Positions 19,426 through 27,363 of a stretch of 27,363 nt of DNA are shown here, one piece after another. Source of the DNA: a virus. A model generated the notes under the pieces. That model ran no database searches, was not told the origin of the DNA, and saw only the letters and a list, made by a program, of their open reading frames with translations. Location of the stretch: IMG/VR virus record IMGVR_UViG_3300042860_002342, positions 1 through 27,363 of that record; one strand, given 5' to 3'. A program made the translations under genes and the position numbers. How positions within the stretch are numbered: position 1 is the first letter of the stretch; every line of letters starts with the position of its first letter.

Positions 19426-20624
19426 TCGTAGAGGATGTTCACGGTGCCTGCGTCGAACGTCACGGTGCCGTCAACATACAGCCGGACGCGGTCAAGGGTC
19501 GCGGACAGCGTCTTGTTGCCACCCGTCACGTGGCTGACAAACGGCGACGTGATAAGCGTCGAACTGCTCACCCATGCGTTCGTGCTGACGTCGATCAGCA
19601 TCAGCGTAATCATGCCGTTCAGCGTACCCGCAGCGGTAACGCCGTTGGTCAGAACGAAGCCGGTCTGCGACGCGCCGCCGATGCCCGCAACGCCCGTGTT
19701 AGTCGCTGCGATGCCGTAGCTGTTGTAGTTGGTCGTCTCATACCCGCCCGAGTCGCCCAGATGCACCACCGGCGTGACAGTGCTGCTGGTGGACAGGTTG
19801 CTCAGACCGATGGTGATGCGCTTGACCCACGACGGAATGTCGGTAAACGCCAGTTCTGTCTGACCGCTGGCGGTCAACATAGCTGCCGATACTACCGGCG
19901 AGGCGAACGACAACACACCGCTGCCATTGGTGCGCAGGAACTGCTGAACGCTGCCGTCGGCGTCGGGCAGCGTGAACACACGATTGGCGGACAACGTTGC
20001 CGGTGCGGTCAACTGCACATAGTTGGTGCCGTTGTCGGTGTCCTCGTACAGCCGCACGATGCCGCCGCTGCTGCTGGTGCCGGTAGCGTTGACGATTGGT
20101 GCGTTGACCGTGGCGCTGCCGGTGACGTCTTGCGCGGACACGTCGCTGTCCTTCAGCAGCACGCCGTCCACCGTCACGCCGACGCCGGGGGTGGCTTCAT
20201 TAATGACATCAACGTTGGGCAGCACCAGCGTGGGGGCGTTAGCAAACACCAGCGCCCCCGTGCCGGTCTCATCCACCATCGCGGTGCGCAGATTGGCGGA
20301 CGTCGGGTTGCCCAGCCAAGTCTGGATGCCGGTGGCCAGATCGGCGACGGACAGTTGCGAGCCGATGTCGTCTACCGACCACACCTCGACGTCCGCCGCC
20401 GTGGCCAGCTTGAGCTTGTAGGTGCCAGGGCCGAACCAGACGTTCGCCTCGCCGCGAGAGTCGAGGATGACCGGATTGGTGTTGGTGACGGTGCCGGTCT
20501 CGTCGGTGAACGTCGCCTGCGGCGTGGTCGTCCCAGCGACGTAGGTGTAGAGCCTGCCGCCCGACAACGGGTTGCCGTTGTTGTCGAAGAACTGAAGTTT
20601 CGGCTGCGGGGCCAGAGTTGCCAT
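19422..20624 (-). CDS. Tail fibre protein, 400 aa
   Basis: The N-terminus (LQFFDNNGNPLSGGRLYTYV, then PQATFTDETGTV) is the phage fibre/tailspike attachment domain that anchors to the tail (about residues 8-80). The middle (about 110-245) is repetitive beta structure with 'VTVDGVLLKDSDVSAQDVTG'-like units, as in fibre shafts. The C-terminal 140 residues (starting about SWVKRITIGLSNLS) are probably the receptor-binding tip. No catalytic motif is seen, so it is adhesive rather than enzymatic. AAGGA lies 8 nt before ATG 20624. Confidence 0.8.
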   Translation of the reverse strand: MATLAPQPKLQFFDNNGNPLSGGRLYTYVAGTTTPQATFTDETGTVTNTNPVILDSRGEANVWFGPGTYKLKLATAADVEVWSVDDIGSQLSVADLATGIQTWLGNPTSANLRTAMVDETGTGALVFANAPTLVLPNVDVINEATPGVGVTVDGVLLKDSDVSAQDVTGSATVNAPIVNATGTSSSGGIVRLYEDTDNGTNYVQLTAPATLSANRVFTLPDADGSVQQFLRTNGSGVLSFASPVVSAAMLTASGQTELAFTDIPSWVKRITIGLSNLSTSSTVTPVVHLGDSGGYETTNYNSYGIAATNTGVAGIGGASQTGFVLTNGVTAAGTLNGMITLMLIDVSTNAWVSSSTLITSPFVSHVTGGNKTLSATLDRVRLYVDGTVTFDAGTVNILYE

Positions 20625-20632
20625 GTCGGTCC

Positions 20633-21748
20633 TTACTGTTGAGTCTGCTGCACGGTCAGCACGATAGCAGGCGCGGTGGGTGCAGACGCCGCCAGACCAG
20701 AGACGGTGTTGATCGAGACGTCGATATTATTCGATGCGTAGGCCAGTTCAACGTAATCGTTCGCGTTCAGCGAGAACGTCTCGATGAACGCCAGTGGGGT
20801 GTACCCGTTATTGATGTTGCTCGTCACCAGCCGCGACGTGTTGGCGATATTAACGCCGTTCTTTTTGAACCAGAACCAGACGTTTTTCGAGCTGGCGCTG
20901 CTGCTGGTCAACTGCACGGTGACGTTGAACTGATACAGCCCCGACACCGGCACGACAACACGCGACGCGGGCGTGCCGAGCGCCACCCCGTTAGCGACTT
21001 GGGTGGAACTGAAAGCTAACAGATACTCGGTGTTTGTGACCGCAGGCGTCACCGTGTCGGTCTTCACAAACACGCCGTAGTACTGCTGCTGTTGGATAGT
21101 CGGGCGCACAAAGATGACGCCGTTCGTGCCGACGCTCATCACCGCCGCCACCGGGATAACGTTGTTTGGCGCCGTGGGCTTGACGTTGGTGTACGCGCCC
21201 GCCACCGTGGTCGAGGGGTAGAGGATGTCGCCCGCGTTGAACGCTGTCGTGTCGATGCCTTGGATCGCGCCCCAGACGGTGCAATAGCCCTGCTGCCCAC
21301 TGTCGGGCAGGTCGTGCGCCATAACGCCAAGGATGTACAGCGACGGCTGCGAGCCGTCAGCGAGATACGGCGCCACGGCCAGCGTGTTGCCGGTGCCGAC
21401 GCCCGCGAAGCCCACGACCGTACCGCGAGGGATCGTGCTGCCGGTCTGGTTCTCCACGCGAGCGTACAGTTCCAGCCCGATCTGCTGGACCACGCCGTAG
21501 TTCATGCCGAGGTCAAGCGTCGCGTCTGTCCCGCCCCACGCCAGCGTGCCGGAGGAATACGCGACCGGCGGCGAGGGTGTGTTGTCGAAGTTGATCCGGC
21601 GAACGTTGTCAAAGTTGACCGAGTCCGCTGACGTCGCGTCCGTCTGGAGGTTGACGAAGAAGCGATACCACTCCCGCGCCATCAGCCCTGTGGCGGCGTC
21701 CAGCAGCGGCACCCGCGCCGCCGGGATCTGGGTGTTAGCCTCAGCCAC
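20633..21748 (-). CDS. Structural/tail protein, 371 aa
   Basis: GTG at 21748 opens a protein whose N-terminus (VPLLDAATGLMAREWYRFFV) contains the REWYRFF motif common in phage tail/capsid-fibre proteins. Residues about 95-220 contain a compact beta domain (IPRGTVVGFAGVGTGNTLA), and the C-terminal 140 residues look like a C1q-type jelly roll (SGLYQFNVTVQLTSS, VWFWFKKNGVNI). C1q-like folds in phages are usually at fibre tips or virion surface. It follows the gp10-like gene with an 8-nt overlap. Exact position in the virion unknown. Confidence 0.7.
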   Translation of the reverse strand: MAEANTQIPAARVPLLDAATGLMAREWYRFFVNLQTDATSADSVNFDNVRRINFDNTPSPPVAYSSGTLAWGGTDATLDLGMNYGVVQQIGLELYARVENQTGSTIPRGTVVGFAGVGTGNTLAVAPYLADGSQPSLYILGVMAHDLPDSGQQGYCTVWGAIQGIDTTAFNAGDILYPSTTVAGAYTNVKPTAPNNVIPVAAVMSVGTNGVIFVRPTIQQQQYYGVFVKTDTVTPAVTNTEYLLAFSSTQVANGVALGTPASRVVVPVSGLYQFNVTVQLTSSSASSKNVWFWFKKNGVNIANTSRLVTSNINNGYTPLAFIETFSLNANDYVELAYASNNIDVSINTVSGLAASAPTAPAIVLTVQQTQQ

Positions 21749-23366
21749 TGGTCGGACTCAGTTGCAGTTCAGCGCCCAGCAGCGCGATCTTGACCGGGTC
21801 AGTCCCGCTGACCTCGTACACGCGGTCGCGCAGCTTGAGGGTCATGCCCAGCCGCCGCCAGATGACGCGGTGGCTGTGCTCGCCGATGCGGCCCATCTCC
21901 CGCCAGTGCTCATTGCTCCAGGTGTGCCCGCCGTCGTCGCTCCAGCGCAGCATGACGCGAGGCAGCGCCCCAACCGTAGCCACCGAGTCGAGGATGTTGA
22001 TGTTGATGTCCGACTCGGTCGCCAGCGGCGTGGAAACTGCCACCGGATAATACTCGGTATAGAACAGGTCGCCGTCTTCGGAGCTCAGCGTGTCGCCGCT
22101 CTCCAGCAAGAGGTATTCGTAAACCTCGGGGCTGTCCTCGGTCGCAAGGTCGATGAAGTCGAACTCGTCGTTGCCGTTCAGCCCGACGCCCGTCTCGCAA
22201 TCGAGTTGCAGCGCGTGGTGCGCGGTACGGTTCAAGTTGTTCTGGCCCGTCGGCAGCGCCCGCCAGGACCGCACCCACTTCTGGATCTCGCCCGCGTCCG
22301 AATGGACGTCCATGTCGAAGGCGTAGACCTTGCCGTTTTGGTAGTCGCCTACCAGCACTTCGCCGTTGTACGCCATCTGGCAGTTGCTGCGGTGCCGCCC
22401 CAGCCGGTTGGTGATCCAACTGGCCCGCTCATGCCACGCCCCAGTCGCCACGTCGAACACCCAAGTAGCGTTGGCCGTCGGGAACGTCAGCACATAGAAG
22501 GAATGCCCGTCCTGCTGGTAGGTGTAGCCGATGGCATCATCGATGCGACTGTAGCTCTGAATCTGCCACTCGATAGCGTGGGTGCTGACCCGCGTGCCGG
22601 TGTAGCCGTTGCTGCGGTAGACGATGCCCTTGCCGCGAGCGTCTGCGCCCAGCCAGAACAGCGCGTTGTCGAGCTTGGCGACTGAGTACGCCGCAGCGCA
22701 ACCGAGTTCGTTGAACGCACCCTGAATCCGCTCCAGCGGAAAGTCCACGCCTCCGGCGTTGTACCAGACCTCGACCGAGGACGTGCCAAACAGCCACACC
22801 TCGCGGTGATCGACAATCAGCGACACCAGCCGGTCAGGCGATCCTTCGGCGCTGGCGAAGTCCAGCGGATCGACCGAAGTGCCGTCGAGCAGACTTGTCA
22901 CCCAGAACTTCTGCGAGTCGGGCTGGCTGAAGACGAAATAGCCGTCCAAGAACGAGACCGTCTTCGCGCCGGGGAAGTCTGGGTCGGTGATTTCCTGAAA
23001 GACGCCTGTCGTCGCGTTGTAGATGTAGCTCTTCGGATCGCAGGCGACGAACAACTGGTCGCCGTTGTCCGCCATGCTGACCGGCCCCGAGCCGCTGACC
23101 GTGCCGAGCAGCGTGACGTTGTAGTACTGGTCGATGCGGTACAACTCCACGCCGCTGACGACGTAGCCAAACCCGCCGTAAGCCAACATCCCTCGGATCG
23201 GCCCGGCACCCACGGTCGTCACCAGACGCAGGCCCGGAGCACGGGTCAGGAACGCCGCCTCCTTGCCACCCTCGGCGAGAATTTCCGGGTACAGGTTCAC
23301 CATGCGGTTGTCCGCAGCGTTTACGCTGCGGGCCACATAGCTGGAGCCGAGGAACGGTGTCTTCAT
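21741..23366 (-). CDS. Packaged DNA stabilisation protein, P22 gp10-like
   Basis: A 541-residue protein with the hallmarks of P22 gp10-type tail accessory proteins: N-terminal YVARSVNAADNRMVNLYPE, repeated blades such as YGGFGYVVSGVELYRID, SFLDGYFVFSQPDSQKFWVT, and the segment EVWLFGTSSVEVWYNAGG, consistent with a beta-propeller. It caps the portal/tail neck after packaging to stop DNA leaking. P22 gp10 is 472 aa, so this is longer at the C-terminus (TWSNEHWREMGRIGEHSHRV). Start ATG 23366 overlaps the previous gene's end by 4 nt. Confidence 0.88.
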   Translation of the reverse strand: MKTPFLGSSYVARSVNAADNRMVNLYPEILAEGGKEAAFLTRAPGLRLVTTVGAGPIRGMLAYGGFGYVVSGVELYRIDQYYNVTLLGTVSGSGPVSMADNGDQLFVACDPKSYIYNATTGVFQEITDPDFPGAKTVSFLDGYFVFSQPDSQKFWVTSLLDGTSVDPLDFASAEGSPDRLVSLIVDHREVWLFGTSSVEVWYNAGGVDFPLERIQGAFNELGCAAAYSVAKLDNALFWLGADARGKGIVYRSNGYTGTRVSTHAIEWQIQSYSRIDDAIGYTYQQDGHSFYVLTFPTANATWVFDVATGAWHERASWITNRLGRHRSNCQMAYNGEVLVGDYQNGKVYAFDMDVHSDAGEIQKWVRSWRALPTGQNNLNRTAHHALQLDCETGVGLNGNDEFDFIDLATEDSPEVYEYLLLESGDTLSSEDGDLFYTEYYPVAVSTPLATESDININILDSVATVGALPRVMLRWSDDGGHTWSNEHWREMGRIGEHSHRVIWRRLGMTLKLRDRVYEVSGTDPVKIALLGAELQLSPTSG

Positions 23367-24700
23367 ACCCTAGCGGTGCGGGGCAGGACGGCCATGTAAG
23401 CGCCAATCGGCACAAAGTTGGGCCGCAGCCGCCCGTTGGCGAGGGTAACGCCGGAGACGTAAGTGCCTGCGGTGGCGACCGGCGACGAACTGCGTATGCT
23501 GCCGTCGGAGTTCAACTGAGGGTCCGCGTACACCGTGCCGGTGCCCGCAGATATCGCAACATTTGATGCATCCCGCACAGCCGTCGTGACTTGATAAAAG
23601 TCGTTGTAGCTGTCCACCGCCAGCGCCCCGCGCCGGATGCCGGTGTTGAAGCCGACAATGATGTTGTTCCGGTAAAGGTTGGCCGCGTTGCTGGTGTTGT
23701 TGCGGATGGCAGCGTCGGCTACGTCAGTGCCCGCGATGCGCCAGATGACGTTGTTCTGCACCACCATGCCGTCGAACGAACCCCATACCGCGCCCGTTAG
23801 CGCCGTGCCGCCGCCTTGAATAATGACGTTACCTTCAACGCGCGCGTTCGCAACGTTGATGAACACGCCAGAGCGCCATGTCTGGATGAAGTTGTTGCGA
23901 ATGACGCCGGGGAGTGATAGATAGATGCCAGTGTGATCTACGGAACCGTCAACAAAATAACCGTTGCAGATATTGCGCTCAATAATGGCAAAGCCAGTGC
24001 TGCCCCCGTCTTGAATGATGCACTGTTTCGTGTCCTTGTTCGTGTGATCGAGGTTGTTGTCGTAGATGTGAAGAAGGGCGATGTTACCGTTTGCGGCAAC
24101 GCAGTCGCCAGTCGTTGTGTCGAGCGACGTATTTTTAACGGTGTTTCGGGCGATAATTACCGTCCCGGTGCAAACAATAGAGATGCCGTCGTTTGCAATG
24201 CCGTCGATTTCGTTGTCAGTTACCGTAACCGTGCCGGTCAGCGCCGTTGACGAACCAACAACAACAAATCCTTCGTTGCCTGCCGCTGTCCCGCGAATCT
24301 GCGTAGCCTTGCAGCGCCGCACAGTCAGATTCGCAACGCCCGATCCGTAGATGATGTGGCAGTTGTTGGTGTTGGCGAAGTGCAGATCCTCGAACACGCA
24401 GTCGGAAGTGAAAAACCGAAACAACCGTCCGCCAGCCGAGCCAGTGTAATTCGCACTAATGATCGGCATTGCCCCGGTACCGTAGGCGCCGAAACGAATT
24501 TGCCGGTTGACGGTGAAAGCGTCCCCCGGAGTGCTGGGTGTGTTGCCCCACGACGGCGTGTACGTCGTGCCGCGCTTGAAAAGGAACACGTCGCCGTTAA
24601 CGTAGCCTGCGCTGGAGAAGTTGGCAGGCAGCGCGTTAAATGGCGACGACTCGGTGCCAGAGCCGTTAGGCCCGCTCGGGTCAACGTAGTAGGTCGCCAT
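23363..24700 (-). CDS. Beta-helix tailspike-like protein, 445 aa
   Basis: ATG 24700 is chosen: it overlaps the upstream stop (TAATG), and MATYYVDPSGPNGSG is a common spike start. From about residue 45 there are regular short beta-strand coils rich in Asn/Gly/Val (VFEDLHFANTNNCHIIYG, VTVTDNEIDGIANDGISI, GVIRNNFIQTWRSGVFI), a right-handed parallel beta-helix of the pectate-lyase-like type with asparagine ladders. Such phage proteins bind or cleave capsular or O-polysaccharide. No catalytic residues can be fixed by eye. It could recognise a different glycan from the spike at 25627-27072. Confidence 0.82.
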   Translation of the reverse strand: MATYYVDPSGPNGSGTESSPFNALPANFSSAGYVNGDVFLFKRGTTYTPSWGNTPSTPGDAFTVNRQIRFGAYGTGAMPIISANYTGSAGGRLFRFFTSDCVFEDLHFANTNNCHIIYGSGVANLTVRRCKATQIRGTAAGNEGFVVVGSSTALTGTVTVTDNEIDGIANDGISIVCTGTVIIARNTVKNTSLDTTTGDCVAANGNIALLHIYDNNLDHTNKDTKQCIIQDGGSTGFAIIERNICNGYFVDGSVDHTGIYLSLPGVIRNNFIQTWRSGVFINVANARVEGNVIIQGGGTALTGAVWGSFDGMVVQNNVIWRIAGTDVADAAIRNNTSNAANLYRNNIIVGFNTGIRRGALAVDSYNDFYQVTTAVRDASNVAISAGTGTVYADPQLNSDGSIRSSSPVATAGTYVSGVTLANGRLRPNFVPIGAYMAVLPRTARV

Positions 24701-25107
24701 TAGGTGAACGCCCCCACCGCCAGTATGTAAATTTGCGCCATTGTTCCGACGCAAGTGATGTTAATTTTCCAGCCGCCGTTCTTGGATTCGAGACACCCGC
24801 CGGGTGCCGTGAACGTCGCTCGCGCCCCGTCTGCAAGGGTCGTAAACGATGAGGTGTCGAGAACCGTCAAGGCTGTTGATCCGTCCTTGATTGAAAACGC
24901 CGTGAATGGATCGCCGCTATCGTTGAAGACGGTAAACGCGAAGAGCTTGTCTCCGGCTGCACCAAGGCTACCGATAGCGATGTCGGCTGCGCTCGTTGCG
25001 CCGACTGCGGTGACATAGGTACCGGGCGACGAAGTCTCCAGTACGCCGAGCGACTGGTTCTCGCCCGTAATCAGGGTCGTCAGGTTTACGGGATAGCCGG
25101 TGCTCAT
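24700..25107 (-). CDS. Small virion protein, 135 aa (tail-associated, probable)
   Basis: A beta-rich 135-residue protein (MSTGYPVNLTTLITGENQSL; AFTVFNDSGDPFTAFSI; ending AQIYILAVGAFT). It starts with GGAGG 7 nt before ATG 25107, overlaps the previous gene (ATGA) and ends overlapping the beta-helix spike gene (TAATG). Its place between two tail modules suggests a tail fibre tip, chaperone or decoration protein. I recognise no family. Confidence 0.65.
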   Translation of the reverse strand: MSTGYPVNLTTLITGENQSLGVLETSSPGTYVTAVGATSAADIAIGSLGAAGDKLFAFTVFNDSGDPFTAFSIKDGSTALTVLDTSSFTTLADGARATFTAPGGCLESKNGGWKINITCVGTMAQIYILAVGAFT

Positions 25108-25487
25108 GCCAGAACCTCCAAGGTGACCCCTGCCGGGTAGGTGGCTCGCATCTCGACAGCCGCGTCGCCCAGGTACGGGAATTCGATCTGATTAGTGGCG
25201 CCGGAGACCGTGTAGGTCTCAACGGCAGTGGTGATGGTGCCCAGCCGGTCGCGGGAATCCAGAGTGATCGTACCCGTACCGACCAGCCTCAGCCGAAAGA
25301 TGGACGGAGCGCTGATCCACTCACCAGAGAAGCTAACGCCGTTCCATGTCGTCTGCCCCCGCGCCGCGAGGATGAACTGATCGACGGTCGTGCGTTCCGT
25401 CGCCCCGCCCTGCACCAACGGCACTAGCTCGTCGCCAGTCAGGGGCGTCGAGGCGACCGGCAGTTGAGAGATCTTGATGTTTGCCAT
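25104..25487 (-). CDS. Small tail protein with KISQLP module, 127 aa
   Basis: The first 30 residues (MANIKISQLPVASTP, then LTGDELVPLVQGGAT) match, position for position, those of the 481-aa tailspike (25627-27072). The remainder is a compact beta domain (TITLDSRDRLGTITTAVETY; TNQIEFPYLGDAAVEM). This suggests a short adaptor or alternative cap that uses the same docking site as the spike. It is followed by an ATGA overlap with the 135-aa gene. No strong Shine-Dalgarno: GAGCT directly precedes ATG 25487. Confidence 0.7.
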   Translation of the reverse strand: MANIKISQLPVASTPLTGDELVPLVQGGATERTTVDQFILAARGQTTWNGVSFSGEWISAPSIFRLRLVGTGTITLDSRDRLGTITTAVETYTVSGATNQIEFPYLGDAAVEMRATYPAGVTLEVLA

Positions 25488-25531
25488 AGCTCAGGTTTGC
25501 TCAAACGGGGAAAGTTTTTTGGCCATAGTAG

Positions 25532-25630
25532 TTACGCTAAAGTCCACACGCCGATGACCGCCACGACCAGCGCCACGTTGCTGGTCTTGGAGTAGAGGCA
25601 GCCGCGAAGTTTGTAGAGGAAGTCGGTCAT
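25532..25630 (-). CDS. Small membrane protein, 32 aa
   Basis: MTDFLYKLRGCLYSKTSNVA is followed by LVVAVIGVWTLA: a basic/amphipathic start and a C-terminal hydrophobic helix, giving a tail-anchored look. It starts in an ATGA overlap with the tailspike stop (25627-25629) and ends 44 nt before the next start. The coupling makes it plausible; no Shine-Dalgarno of its own. A membrane peptide between tail-adsorption genes is odd; it might act in superinfection exclusion, which is speculation. Confidence 0.5.
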   Translation of the reverse strand: MTDFLYKLRGCLYSKTSNVALVVAVIGVWTLA

Positions 25631-27072
25631 GGTGAAAATTTCACGCGGTTTGAATCGGTAGGGTCGTACCAAAAACGCTTAGAACCTGCACCGGGATCGG
25701 ACGACGGAAGCAAATTAAGTTGCAAACCAGACCCATCAAACAGCGCATACTGCGTCAGCGTGCGCGGATTTACTCCAGCAGCAGCAAAGAAAATTTTGAT
25801 TTGACCACTTGTGTCCATGTAAATAGCAGCGCCATTTTTCGACGTATCGTCCAGATTTCCGGCCGTTCCAGATGTGAGGGTCAGGTTATTTGCGGAAACC
25901 AAAATATCACCGTCGTATGGCAAACCAAATCTGTGAACTGTACTAAAGCCAGAGTTTCTTAACGCGTATCCTGGAAGCGATCCGTAACGCCGCATTTCAT
26001 CAGCGCCGCCGGTGATGTTCTTATCGTCAAACACGCAGCCAGCAGACGGCGTTCCAATGAGGTAATTGGAAGTCGTTACATTGGCGGTCTGGTTCCCAAT
26101 AGACACAATGTCTCTATTTGATGCACCTTGCAGCACATACACCTGACCGCCGCCGCTGATTTCAAAGTCACCACCCAGACAGGTCAGCCCGGCGACGTTG
26201 GTGAGATCAAAGAAGTTGCCGTTTCCCTGAATAATCGGCTGCAAAAAAGTTAGCGCAATAGCATTGGTTGCGACAACTGATGTCAGACTGCATCCGGTAA
26301 AGGTAAGCGTCGTTGTTTTCTGCGGAATGGTTGCGCCAATCAGAACCTTGCCGCCGATGAGGTTGTCGTAGGTGCTGACGTAGGCGCCGCCGTAGGATCC
26401 CGTTGGACCAGGAACTCCGGTATAGGTGGAATAAACGCGAAGGGTGTAGCTGGAAGCCGCTTCGCCAGCAATATCGACAGCCACGTTCTTAATCGACACA
26501 TACCAGCCGCCGTCGTGGTTGATGCCGACGACGTTGGCGACATTGTTTAAATCGAGCGTCAAGTTCCAGTAGTTGCAGCTAAGAGTCTGGTTATTGAAGA
26601 TGAGAGCAGTGCAACCCGTGTGAGCCTTAAGAATTGACTTTGCCGTGCCCTCAACCGCTGAATTATTGGCCTGAATGTGAAAAAGATAGCCAGTAAGATA
26701 AGCGTGAATTGTGGTGGCGCCAATTTGCCACTTGACAGGCTTAGAGCAAACAATGGACGACGTAATTTTGTATCCAGTTGCATCAGGGACAACGATCACG
26801 CCACCGGTTGAAGGCAGAGCCGCATGAGCCGCAACAAACGCTGCTGTATCGTCAGCCACCCCATTACCGACAGCACCAAAGTCTTTGACGCTAACAACGT
26901 CGCGCAGCTTGTCTTGAATCGTGCGCGTAACCGCGCTAGTGCCTGCGGGTAAAAAGCCCAACTGAGCCACGGACGCTTTTTTGGTGGCGCCGCCCTGCAC
27001 GACAGGCAGCACATCCGTAGACGCGACCGGCGAAGTAACTGCGGGCAGTTGAGAGATCTTGACGTCGGCCAT
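25627..27072 (-). CDS. Tailspike with pectate-lyase-type beta-helix, 481 aa
   Basis: Residues 1-40 are the KISQLP docking module (KISQLPAVTSP, then VLPVVQGGATKKAS). Residues 60-80 contain VSVKDFGAVGNGVADDTAAF, the classic start of the Pectate_lyase_3 fold in phage tailspikes, followed by beta-helix coils (about 85-370) and a separate C-terminal domain (about 390-481, ending SKRFWYDPTDSNRVKF), which may trimerise the spike. It is likely the receptor-binding or depolymerising spike. Its start overlaps the upstream gene stop (TAATG). No ribosome site is evident. Catalytic residues cannot be assigned without a structure. Confidence 0.85.
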   Translation of the reverse strand: MADVKISQLPAVTSPVASTDVLPVVQGGATKKASVAQLGFLPAGTSAVTRTIQDKLRDVVSVKDFGAVGNGVADDTAAFVAAHAALPSTGGVIVVPDATGYKITSSIVCSKPVKWQIGATTIHAYLTGYLFHIQANNSAVEGTAKSILKAHTGCTALIFNNQTLSCNYWNLTLDLNNVANVVGINHDGGWYVSIKNVAVDIAGEAASSYTLRVYSTYTGVPGPTGSYGGAYVSTYDNLIGGKVLIGATIPQKTTTLTFTGCSLTSVVATNAIALTFLQPIIQGNGNFFDLTNVAGLTCLGGDFEISGGGQVYVLQGASNRDIVSIGNQTANVTTSNYLIGTPSAGCVFDDKNITGGADEMRRYGSLPGYALRNSGFSTVHRFGLPYDGDILVSANNLTLTSGTAGNLDDTSKNGAAIYMDTSGQIKIFFAAAGVNPRTLTQYALFDGSGLQLNLLPSSDPGAGSKRFWYDPTDSNRVKFSP

Positions 27073-27363
27073 TAGTATGATCCGGCGTAGATGTTATACC
27101 GGCCCCGCCGCGCCACGATGCTGTAGGGCATCGACATGACGTCGTCGGGGAAGTTGACCCGCTTGAGGTTACGCTTGCTGGTCATAGCGATCCGCTGCAC
27201 GGTCGGCGGCGGCTCGATGCCAAACTCGTTAGCGATCTCGCAGGCGAGGCTGTACTTGAAGCAGCGCAGGTATCCTGGCGGGAACCCCAGCGTCGTCGCT
27301 GCGTTGACAGGCTGGGTCAGCGGCTCCACGGACACGAAATGCCACTCCAACGGCCTTGTAGCC
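27072..27363 (-). CDS. P22 gp4-like head-completion/tail accessory protein, C-terminal part
   Basis: The frame is open to the right edge, so its start is outside the window; about 96 residues are visible. The internal TTG at 27350 is not a supported start. The sequence RPLEWHFVSVEPLTQ, then LGFPPGYLRCFKYSLACEIA and IAMTSKRNLKRVN, NFPDDVMSMPYSIVARRGRY, matches the C-terminal pattern of P22 gp4-type adaptor proteins in podoviruses, which join the portal to gp10. Upstream, outside the window, coat and portal genes would be expected. Its stop overlaps the tailspike start by one nucleotide. Confidence 0.72.
   Translation of the reverse strand, partial: ATRPLEWHFVSVEPLTQPVNAATTLGFPPGYLRCFKYSLACEIANEFGIEPPPTVQRIAMTSKRNLKRVNFPDDVMSMPYSIVARRGRYNIYAGSY

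Noticed and set aside
19530-22685. Long plus-strand open frames (370 and 393 codons)
   Set aside because: They lie antisense to the fibre and gp10-like genes, which have clear domains; the long frames come from high GC content.
19422-27072. Diversity-generating retroelement, as in Bordetella phage BPP-1 tail regions
   Set aside because: No reverse transcriptase domain and no template/variable repeat pair were seen in or near the tail genes.
1-27363. CRISPR array or insertion sequence
   Set aside because: No regularly spaced short repeats beyond the two units at 1291-1369, and no transposase or terminal inverted repeats were recognised.

Overview
The window is phage DNA: about two thirds of a GC-rich, P22-like (podovirus-type) genome, probably from a phage or prophage of a proteobacterium. 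The evidence is a terminase small/large pair at the left edge, a gp10-like DNA-stabilisation protein, a gp7-like ejection protein, two beta-helix tailspike-like proteins, an endolysin and a phage DNA polymerase. The XF1762-family gene and an E. coli-style LexA box point to a beta- or gammaproteobacterial host; this is inference. No host housekeeping gene, tRNA, integrase, repressor, portal or coat gene is visible. Terminase leaves the left edge and a gp4-like gene enters at the right edge, both leftward, so the missing head genes (rest of TerL, portal, scaffold, coat) would fit between the two edges of a circular or circularly permuted genome.

Layout. 1-768 (leftward): partial terminase large subunit and small subunit. 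769-1763: a control region with one 29-aa membrane ORF, a GC-rich hairpin-prone leader, opposed sigma70-type promoters, several dyads, two 33-34 bp repeats and a near-consensus LexA box. 1764-4238 (rightward): early operon of small proteins (Cys-rich protein, HTH-like protein, Ala-repeat protein, two micro-ORFs), closed by a strong terminator at 4271-4309. 4308-11190 (leftward): replication and recombination operon, transcribed as 53-aa ORF, DUF2800 Cas4/RecB-like nuclease, unknown protein, hairpin/terminator, HNH endonuclease, family A DNA polymerase, primase-helicase. 11281-14121 (rightward): XF1762 protein, VRR-NUC nuclease, 39-aa membrane peptide, SNF2-like helicase and small unknown proteins. 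14106-27363 (leftward): virion and lysis genes, transcribed as gp4-like protein, tailspike, 32-aa membrane peptide, two small tail proteins, second beta-helix protein, gp10-like protein, two fibre proteins, cupin, gp7-like protein, two internal virion proteins, two small membrane proteins, endolysin.

Genes within operons are packed very tightly, with many ATGA or TAATG stop/start overlaps, implying translational coupling. Polymerase, primase-helicase, nucleases and SNF2-type helicase together would let the phage run its own replication fork and recombination. I see no single previously undescribed system that I can prove. The best leads are the LexA-box control region without a neighbouring repressor gene, the structured hairpin in front of the HNH-polymerase pair, the nuclease/membrane-peptide/helicase overlap, and the shared N-terminal module of two tail proteins.
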